64,000 nt of DNA from Streptomyces sp. B1I3 (GTDB taxonomy: Bacteria; Actinomycetota; Actinomycetes; Streptomycetales; Streptomycetaceae). This document shows, piece after piece, positions 58,090 through 64,000 of this stretch (positions are counted from its first letter, which is position 1; every line of letters starts with the position of its first letter). Location: contig NZ_JAUSYD010000001.1 of assembly GCF_030816615.1 (NCBI RefSeq), positions 1,860,001-1,924,000 of the forward strand, written 5' to 3'. The notes beneath the pieces were generated by a model, which made no database searches, was not told where the DNA came from, and was given only the letters and a program-made list of their open reading frames with translations. Position numbers and translations under genes: made by a program.

Positions 58090-58579
58090 TCAGAGTTGTC
58101 TCTCCAGAGTTAGGACGGCGGCAGCGATGAACGTTCATGCGGTTGGGACTACAACGGGCTCGGGGGAAGATGCGCCAGGACTTCAGCCGCGCAACGCCTC
58201 GCCCGCCGGGTGCTCGCGCTCCGGGATCGGGACAACCTGTGCATTCACGCCGGGGCGGCGGTGCTCCAGCGAGAAGTCGGCCCACCTCTTGCCGACCCGG
58301 CCGCACGCGGCAAGCGTTCCGTCGAGCGGGACGTAGTCGGGGTCGGTCTCCCGCAGGATTCTTAGCGCCCGGGTGCCCGACGGGCGCGGTGGCCTACGGC
58401 AGCGGTGACGACGGCGATCCGTGTGAGCGGTTCGTGCCGCCGAAGGTAGACCAGCGGACGAGAGCACGCTGATGGGACGGGAGCTTGCAGCGACGGTCAC
58501 CCCCACGGGTGACGATGAGCACGATTACCCACTCGACCAGGACGTGAGGCAAGTCGAGTGCGGCAGGATAGGAAACCAA
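58090..58579 (-). pseudogene. Decayed, internally deleted IS5-family (DDE) transposase
   Basis: Fragments of one transposase in order on the minus strand but in different frames. The N terminus SYPAALDLPHVLVEW and DRRCKLPSHQRALV lie at about 58435-58579. The first catalytic block LRETDPDYVPLDGTL with following HRRPGVNAQVV is at about 58215-58366. The C terminus RLKSWRIFPRARCSPNRM is at about 58140-58215, then AAAVLTLERQL ends at a TGA at 58090. The intact family is roughly 270 residues; here the helix-turn-helix region and the middle with the second and third acidic residues are missing. It is a remnant of an insertion sequence at the edge of the accessory region. Confidence 0.85.
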
Positions 58580-58768
58580 CGAGGCTCCTGCGCAGATGAG
58601 TTGAGACGTCGAACACCTCTGCCAACGGCACAGGAGCTTCGTGCTTTGCGGAACGCCGGCCGGTCACCCGATCGGTGGGCACTCTCAAAAGTTCGACGTA
58701 CGGAGTGTCGTTGGCTTGCTCCAGACTGTGTCTAGTGCAAGGCGGGACCCAGGGGAGGGAGACCGAGC

Positions 58769-61669
58769 ATGACAAAAGCGACGCCTGGCGGTTCGATCGA
58801 AATGCTCAAGCATCTACACGAATACCTCGATGAGCATTTTCGAACCCTTCACGCACATCGCCAGGCGCTGCAGCCAGCGGCCCCCGTATTTGCTCTGGAG
58901 CATGATCTCAGCCAGAACGACCTGGATCTACTTTCAACCACGGTGCGCGGGGCCGTCACAGAAGGATTCGATATTCGGCACCGCGCTTGGTGGCTGCCCT
59001 TCGTAGTATATGCCGCCGAAATCGGATACCTCTATACCGGAGATGAGTACTGGCCCCTGTTCTCTCAAGAGACATCAGGATGGGAGCGCGGCCCACAATG
59101 GAAGACTTACGATAATCGCAGACATATTAAACAATGGTTCGAACGGTTCGCAGCCGAATATGGAGGAATCGAACCCAGGGGAGCCTTTGCCTCGAACTTC
59201 AGCATCATCGCATGGCCCATCACGCATGCCATCATGCCAGCCGATCTGCAGCGCCAAATGGCACAACTCCTTTACGAAGCGCGTGCCATACTTACGTCAT
59301 CCATGCTGAATGATCCGCACAAACTGGGCTCCTGCCTGGCAGCGCGCACGGGCGGGTACAGCGACCGCTTCCAAAAGTTCTGCTCGAATCAGATCCTGCT
59401 CGGCCATATCGCCGCAGCGCTACTGTCAGGCGACGGCGAGGGATCCCCGTACCTGGTGCAATCAACGCTCGCCCGCCTGGTTGACGCCCTATCGAAGGAA
59501 CACGAGTCGAGGGACTGGCTGGATCAGGCAATAAATTCTGCGCACACAGTGCGCTCTGCCGGTTTCCTTCCGGCGAATACCAGCTCAGGGAAAGAGCGCC
59601 AAGGGCAGTACACCTATACTGCATCGCATCCGCGACTTCTTTTGCAACAAGAGGGAGGCGGATGGCGTCCCTGCTTGGAGCTACCCGACCTCACGACTCT
59701 ACAAGCGGAAAATGACCAGATAAGCGAGGAGCTGCGGAGACTACGCCCGAAGATTGAAGGACGCCGTCAGCCACTTCCTCGCGGAAAGCTCTTGTACCCA
59801 GGCAGAGTGCTGCTCACCGCGTGGCCCCGGCCAGGCACCCCCATTATCCAATTGGAGCAGGGATCCAGGCATGTCAATGAGTTGATAGCCGAACGTTGCG
59901 CCATCACTAAGGGACCATGGTGGCTCTTCCGGAAACAGCCCGGCGGACTAGCTGTCGAAATAAAGGGCGGCTTCGTCCGGCCAGGTCATGAATACTGCTT
60001 GGTCGGCCGCACCGGCATTTCTCCTCCGGCACTTCCGTGGATATCTCCATCCGCTGTCCACGCCGATGAAGTGAACGCTTTCGATGTGAAGGTGCCCCAA
60101 ACCCTCAATGACGTGGAGATAGCCCAGCTTGCGGCAACCGGGCTGTCGGTGGTGTCGAACGTTTCCATCCACCCTGTAGGTGTTGTTCCAGCTTCGTGGG
60201 ATGGCGACGGATCCGCCGAGTGGATGGCTGGGGATCCAGTACTTCTAGCGGTGACGTCCACTCATTTGACAGAGAGATGCTCAGTTCGAGTAGACGGCGG
60301 TTCACCCTTTCCGCTCGAATGGCCAAAAGGCAGTCAGTCACTGATTTTCGCTCTAGAGGGACTCTCCGTAGGTACACACGAGGTGCACGTTGCACTACTG
60401 TCCGGAGATGCAGGCGGGTCATTCGCAAGCGGGTCACTTGCTGTCACCATTCGCGATCCTCATTCGAACTTGGAAGACCAAACAGAGGGATCAGGCATCC
60501 GCCTGTATGCCACTCCAGCCCGCCCAAAACTAACCGAGATATGGGATGGCCGGGCAAGTCTATCGGCAGACGGCCCAGCCGGCACTAAGGCCGAGCTGAC
60601 TGTCGTACTGCGTGACGACGCCGGTAAGGAACTAATGCACCTGCGCCATACTATTTCGTTCCCTTTCACCGACAGTGCGTGGACGAAACTGGCGGCTCAG
60701 GAATTCCGCACGGGGAAAGGGAAACTGCAAAGCGTCTATAGTGTCGCTGAGTCATGTGAAGTATCAGTCTCCCGAAGCGGGGTAGGCTTCGCGTCCCTTG
60801 TATGCGAACGCGGATTTTACCCCCTTCGTTGGGTACCAACAAAGCAGCGCAATGACAGGCACACAGTACGCTTGATTGACCGTACAGGCCGTAATGAAAC
60901 GCAAGTACTCCTATATTCTGTGGAGAATCCGCTGGTCGGCGAGCAGAGAGATGTCTGGAAACCGGTTGACGTCCCCGTAGGTGGCGGCATGCTCCGAGCC
61001 GTTTCCAACAATGCGACCGCAGCCATCATCCTGCCACCTGACCCCAATTGGCTGCGCCAGAGAGCGGGTACTCAGCCAATTATCCGCTGCACAGGCGCCC
61101 CACTGCCAGAAGCGCTCAAACTGATACGTAATTACCATTATTGGCAGGACGCCGACCTGTCGGCCGATCCCTTCTCCCACCATCAGCGAAAACTGGTGCT
61201 CGACGCGATCACAACGGCCCTCGCGTCACTCATGGCCGGGAGTAGATGGGCCAACTTCGAACGCCGACGAGGTTGCCTCAGTGCGCCGAGGAGACCGGAC
61301 ACGCTGGATGAGATGCAACAGCTTGTAGGAGATTCGCAGGCACAGCGTGATGTGGCTCGTTACATCGCCAGACATCTCTGGCAGTGGTCGAAGTCCCTGT
61401 CTGCATTGCGGGAAGGTTTGGGCGAGGCAATCGCCCCCATTACCGCTAGCACTGGTATCGGGAACCCGCGTGACGCAGCGGACTTTCTACTGCTTCTTGC
61501 AAGCCGACCCGGCTCCCTGGACGGTGGGGACAGCACCGAGCTCGACAGGATGCTGAAATGCGTGCTGGTGTCCCCCGTACTTATCCGAGCGGCTCGATTC
61601 GCAATCTTGGGTATTGAGGACCTTCATGAGGGCTCAGAACGTTCGACGATGATGGGAGGTTTCCAGTGA
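58769..61669 (+). CDS. Large unrecognised protein, first gene of a putative defence operon
   Basis: 966 residues, no family recognised, no signal peptide. Residues about 1-290 are helical and Trp-rich (RHRAWWLPFVVYAAEIGYLY). About 290-450 holds a short coiled segment (LTTLQAENDQISEELRRL) and a beta-rich part (LLQQEGGGWRPCLELPDL). About 480-720 looks like Ig-like sandwiches (LTERCSVRVDGGSPFPLEW; IWDGRASLSADGPAGTKAEL). The C terminus is again helical. The ATG at 58769 has GGGAGGGA ahead. G+C is near 58-62% in lines I counted, against about 73% in the core, which supports transfer. The GTGA overlap with the next gene implies coupled translation; its role probably depends on the helicase. Confidence 0.85.
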   Translation: MTKATPGGSIEMLKHLHEYLDEHFRTLHAHRQALQPAAPVFALEHDLSQNDLDLLSTTVRGAVTEGFDIRHRAWWLPFVVYAAEIGYLYTGDEYWPLFSQETSGWERGPQWKTYDNRRHIKQWFERFAAEYGGIEPRGAFASNFSIIAWPITHAIMPADLQRQMAQLLYEARAILTSSMLNDPHKLGSCLAARTGGYSDRFQKFCSNQILLGHIAAALLSGDGEGSPYLVQSTLARLVDALSKEHESRDWLDQAINSAHTVRSAGFLPANTSSGKERQGQYTYTASHPRLLLQQEGGGWRPCLELPDLTTLQAENDQISEELRRLRPKIEGRRQPLPRGKLLYPGRVLLTAWPRPGTPIIQLEQGSRHVNELIAERCAITKGPWWLFRKQPGGLAVEIKGGFVRPGHEYCLVGRTGISPPALPWISPSAVHADEVNAFDVKVPQTLNDVEIAQLAATGLSVVSNVSIHPVGVVPASWDGDGSAEWMAGDPVLLAVTSTHLTERCSVRVDGGSPFPLEWPKGSQSLIFALEGLSVGTHEVHVALLSGDAGGSFASGSLAVTIRDPHSNLEDQTEGSGIRLYATPARPKLTEIWDGRASLSADGPAGTKAELTVVLRDDAGKELMHLRHTISFPFTDSAWTKLAAQEFRTGKGKLQSVYSVAESCEVSVSRSGVGFASLVCERGFYPLRWVPTKQRNDRHTVRLIDRTGRNETQVLLYSVENPLVGEQRDVWKPVDVPVGGGMLRAVSNNATAAIILPPDPNWLRQRAGTQPIIRCTGAPLPEALKLIRNYHYWQDADLSADPFSHHQRKLVLDAITTALASLMAGSRWANFERRRGCLSAPRRPDTLDEMQQLVGDSQAQRDVARYIARHLWQWSKSLSALREGLGEAIAPITASTGIGNPRDAADFLLLLASRPGSLDGGDSTELDRMLKCVLVSPVLIRAARFAILGIEDLHEGSERSTMMGGFQ

Positions 61670-62757
61670 AGGTAACAGTGCTCGGAAAACAGGAGGCCGC
61701 AGAACTCACAGTTCGTTCACTCTGGCTGGATGAGACAACAACTGACGCGTTTTCTGCAGAGGCGCTCTCCGCTCTGCTTCGCCGTGCGGCGTCCTTTCTT
61801 TGCCCGGCACCTCCGCGCCGACTCGTAGACGCAGTTCTTGAGGCTCTCAGCCCACTGGACGAAGCATCCCTGGTTACACGACAACAGGTAGCGACGTACC
61901 TGGACCTCTTGGTTTCGATCGGTGACCTGATCGAGCTTCCTGCTCAACCGGATCACATAAGCCGGCAGATATACCTGGCCCCACCCTCATCCGTGGAGAA
62001 GGCCCCCGGACAATATCTATTGCTCGGTGTGCGGCCCAATGGCAAACCGATTGTAAATGAGTCGCTGAGCGCAGGAGTGCAGAACGAAGGTCACACCCGG
62101 TCCCTCAATCTCGACGCACAGCTCGCTCCGGCCCGCCTGCGTGCCGCCGGCCTGCACGTTCTGCCTCGCGATCACTGGCTTAATCGACCTAGGGTCGAGC
62201 AGGCAGCTGCGGTGGTCGACGTGATGCGTCAGCGCCTGGACCGAGTCGGCGAGTCCGGCCAGATCGGCGGTCTCACGATTCTCGACCCAACGGCATCAGT
62301 CCATTACTACCGAGGCCGCTGGCGGCCGCTCGGACCCCGTGACTCAGGAGACTTCGTTGCCCGTCGGCCGCAAGCTTACGGTGCCGACTTGTGGTGCTTC
62401 GTGCGTGCAGAACATGGGTTCCCTCGCGCACTGGTGGACCTTCCGGCTGATGACCTCACCGCGGCAGGCTGCGACGAGGCCTGGCGCACCCAGGCGGCCA
62501 TCGACGCCCTGGCAGGCACACCGCAAGCCATGCGAGTAGGCCCCGCGTCCGGTGCCCCGGGCGAGAGACGGCTGGATCTATTCAGCCCCGTCCCCAGGTG
62601 GGCACAGCGCAACCTCGAGCTGGTGGGGATCCCCATCTCACGGGTAAAGGGTGCGCTCATCTCTTACCGAGTACCGAAGTTGGCGGTTGACAACTTGTCG
62701 GCGTTCTTCGCTGACATGCTATGGATGCATGTCAGCGAAGAGGGAGGGGTGGCGTGA
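61666..62757 (+). CDS. Unrecognised protein, second gene of the putative defence operon
   Basis: 363 residues, no family recognised, soluble. The N-terminal 110 residues look helical, with winged-helix-like spacing (ALSALLRRAASFLCPAPPRRLVDAVLEAL; VTRQQVATYLDLLVSIGDLIEL). The C-terminal part has RPQAYGADLWCFVRAEHGFPRAL, EAWRTQAAIDALAGTPQ and LFSPVPRWAQRNLELVG. The GTG at 61666 overlaps the previous stop by 4 bases and its own stop overlaps the helicase start by 4 bases (GTGA twice), so the three proteins are probably made in fixed ratio. A DNA-binding or helicase-adaptor role is inference. Confidence 0.85.
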   Translation: MKVTVLGKQEAAELTVRSLWLDETTTDAFSAEALSALLRRAASFLCPAPPRRLVDAVLEALSPLDEASLVTRQQVATYLDLLVSIGDLIELPAQPDHISRQIYLAPPSSVEKAPGQYLLLGVRPNGKPIVNESLSAGVQNEGHTRSLNLDAQLAPARLRAAGLHVLPRDHWLNRPRVEQAAAVVDVMRQRLDRVGESGQIGGLTILDPTASVHYYRGRWRPLGPRDSGDFVARRPQAYGADLWCFVRAEHGFPRALVDLPADDLTAAGCDEAWRTQAAIDALAGTPQAMRVGPASGAPGERRLDLFSPVPRWAQRNLELVGIPISRVKGALISYRVPKLAVDNLSAFFADMLWMHVSEEGGVA

Positions 62758-64000
62758 CAGTGGAAGCGCCAACGATCGCAGAGACGATCAGCAAGATCCA
62801 GACGGCCCTGCGGGACTACATCGAAGCGACATATCACATCGGGCATCGCACCGTGCTCGACCAGCGTCGTGCACTGCTCAAGCAAGAGGGAGTGCTGTCC
62901 CAAGCTCCCTTCATCGAAAGCACTCCTCGGTACCAAACCGACCGCCACTTCGATGACCTGGACCTCGACGACACCGTGCGGGAGCTCCTCGGCGCTCTGT
63001 CGACGGATACGGCCGATTCGAAGCGCCTGCTGTACGACCCGCCCTACACCCACCAGGCTGAGGCACTCGAGTGGACTGCACGCGATGGCCGGAGCCTAGC
63101 CATCACAACCGGCACAGGTTCAGGGAAGACCGAGTCGTTCCTCCTGCCGATGCTGGCCAAACTCGCAGCAGAGGCCGCACACAAGCCGGAGTCCTTCAAG
63201 GTCCCGGCTGTCAGGTCTCTGATCCTCTACCCGATGAATGCGCTAGTGAACGACCAGTTGGGCCGTCTTCGGCTCCTGCTGAGCGATCCTCGTGTCACTG
63301 CCAGGTTCAACGAGTGGGCCGGCCGCCCGGCGCGCTTCGCCCGCTACACCAGCCGGACGCTGTATCCCGGCGTACGCAACGTCAAGAAGGACAAGGAGCG
63401 TCTTCACGCCATCGAGGACTTCTACATCAACCTGATCGATTTGGCGAACGATGACTCCTCGCCGCAGCGCGATGAAGCAGATGCTCTCGTCAAGGAACTT
63501 AAGTCACGTGGGAAGTGGCCGGCTAAGCCGGATTTGAAGGCGTGGTACGGCAAGAGCGGTGCCCGGTGGCAGAACAAGGCCGGTGAGTTCATCCGTGCCA
63601 TCACCCGCCCCGAAGATCCGGAGCTACTTACCCGCCACGAGGTGCTGGCGGAGCCCCCAGACGTTCTGATCACTAACTACTCGATGCTCGAGTACATGAT
63701 GATGCGTCCGCTCGAGCGGCCGGTCTTTGATGCAACGCGGGACTGGTTGGCGAAAAATCCCGACGAGAAGTTTCTTCTGATCATCGATGAAGCTCACATG
63801 TACCGGGGAGCCGCTGGCGCCGAGGTGGCGCTCCTCCTTCGTCGTCTACGCGCGAGGCTCGGTATCCCGGCGAGCCAGTTGCAGGTGATCTGCACAAGTG
63901 CCAGCTTCACGACCCCCCAGTATGCGCGCCAGTTCGCCGCGCAGTTGAGCGGCAAGTCCGAGGCCGGCTTCAAGAGCGTGGAAGGCAAGCTGTCCCTTCG
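62754..64000 (+). CDS. DEAD/DEAH-box helicase, N-terminal 415 residues (cut by window end)
   Basis: Superfamily 2 helicase. A Q-like YTHQAEALEW lies at 98-107, Walker A TTGTGSGKTE at 118-127, motif Ia LYPMNALVNDQLGRLR near 159-173, DEAH at 345-348 (FLLIIDEAHMYRGAAGAE) and a motif III-like TSAS at 381-384. About 180 residues between Ia and II, and the YPMNALVNDQ form of Ia, are typical of the large DUF1998-type helicases of defence systems (DruE of Druantia, DrmA/DrmB of DISARM) rather than of housekeeping helicases. No stop before 64000. The GTG at 62754 overlaps the previous stop; a GTG at 62760 is an alternative. Confidence 0.9.
   Translation, partial: MTVEAPTIAETISKIQTALRDYIEATYHIGHRTVLDQRRALLKQEGVLSQAPFIESTPRYQTDRHFDDLDLDDTVRELLGALSTDTADSKRLLYDPPYTHQAEALEWTARDGRSLAITTGTGSGKTESFLLPMLAKLAAEAAHKPESFKVPAVRSLILYPMNALVNDQLGRLRLLLSDPRVTARFNEWAGRPARFARYTSRTLYPGVRNVKKDKERLHAIEDFYINLIDLANDDSSPQRDEADALVKELKSRGKWPAKPDLKAWYGKSGARWQNKAGEFIRAITRPEDPELLTRHEVLAEPPDVLITNYSMLEYMMMRPLERPVFDATRDWLAKNPDEKFLLIIDEAHMYRGAAGAEVALLLRRLRARLGIPASQLQVICTSASFTTPQYARQFAAQLSGKSEAGFKSVEGKLSL

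Noticed and set aside
57618..58130. Plus-strand open frame of 170 codons
   Set aside because: No recognisable domain, Arg/Ser-rich, and it runs antisense into the transposase remnant.

Overview
The window is core chromosome of a Streptomyces (or very close relative). It is roughly 70% G+C or more over most of its length, uses many GTG starts and strongly GC-biased third codon positions, and encodes hallmark genes: the sporulation regulator WhiI, a twin-arginine NgcE-type sugar-binding lipoprotein, Rok7B7-type ROK regulators and stealth-type cell-wall phosphotransferases. As I remember it, the gene order follows the S. coelicolor region running from hemE/whiI down to aconitase and a second murA. 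No rRNA, tRNA or CRISPR array was seen.

Layout. 1-7.1 kb holds the start of hemE, a DUF3000 gene, whiI with a recognisable sigma-WhiG promoter, ribonuclease D behind a 38-bp perfect palindrome, and a fadA-fadB beta-oxidation pair. 7.2-18.5 kb is a cell-surface glycopolymer block: an SGNH hydrolase, a fused GT4 glycosyltransferase-stealth protein, a companion protein, a second stealth protein, a beta-propeller-like protein, galE, an LCP-family wall ligase and a small PIN/NYN-like gene. 18.5-22.1 kb holds an amino-acid permease and dxs. 22.2-31 kb holds two sugar uptake systems, xylFGH with its own ATPase and ngcEFG without one, separated by a rok7B7-like regulator. 31.1-40 kb holds a secreted GH92 mannosidase, a secreted anchored protein overlapping a sortase, a second LCP protein, a small membrane protein and a histidine phosphatase.

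40.3-51.9 kb is a plant-polysaccharide block: GH31 alpha-xylosidase divergent from xylose isomerase, then an ABC importer (binding protein plus two permeases, no ATPase) with a GH1 beta-glucosidase behind a CebR-like operator, then a secreted alpha/beta hydrolase and a second ROK regulator. The set would suit uptake and breakdown of xyloglucan or cello-oligosaccharides. 51.9-57.1 kb holds aconitase, a small DUF4236 protein and an XRE-HTH/MurA fusion. The acnA upstream region and the murA-fusion promoter carry the same operator-like palindrome, ATCTC-N6-GAGAT.

From about 57.1 kb the character changes. About 1 kb of gene-poor, decayed DNA leads into an internally deleted IS5-family transposase. 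After it comes a lower-G+C operon of three genes with 4-bp overlaps: two large unrecognised proteins and a DEAH helicase cut by the window end. The helicase resembles the large helicases of Druantia/DISARM-type phage-defence systems. This operon is the best candidate here for an undescribed system.
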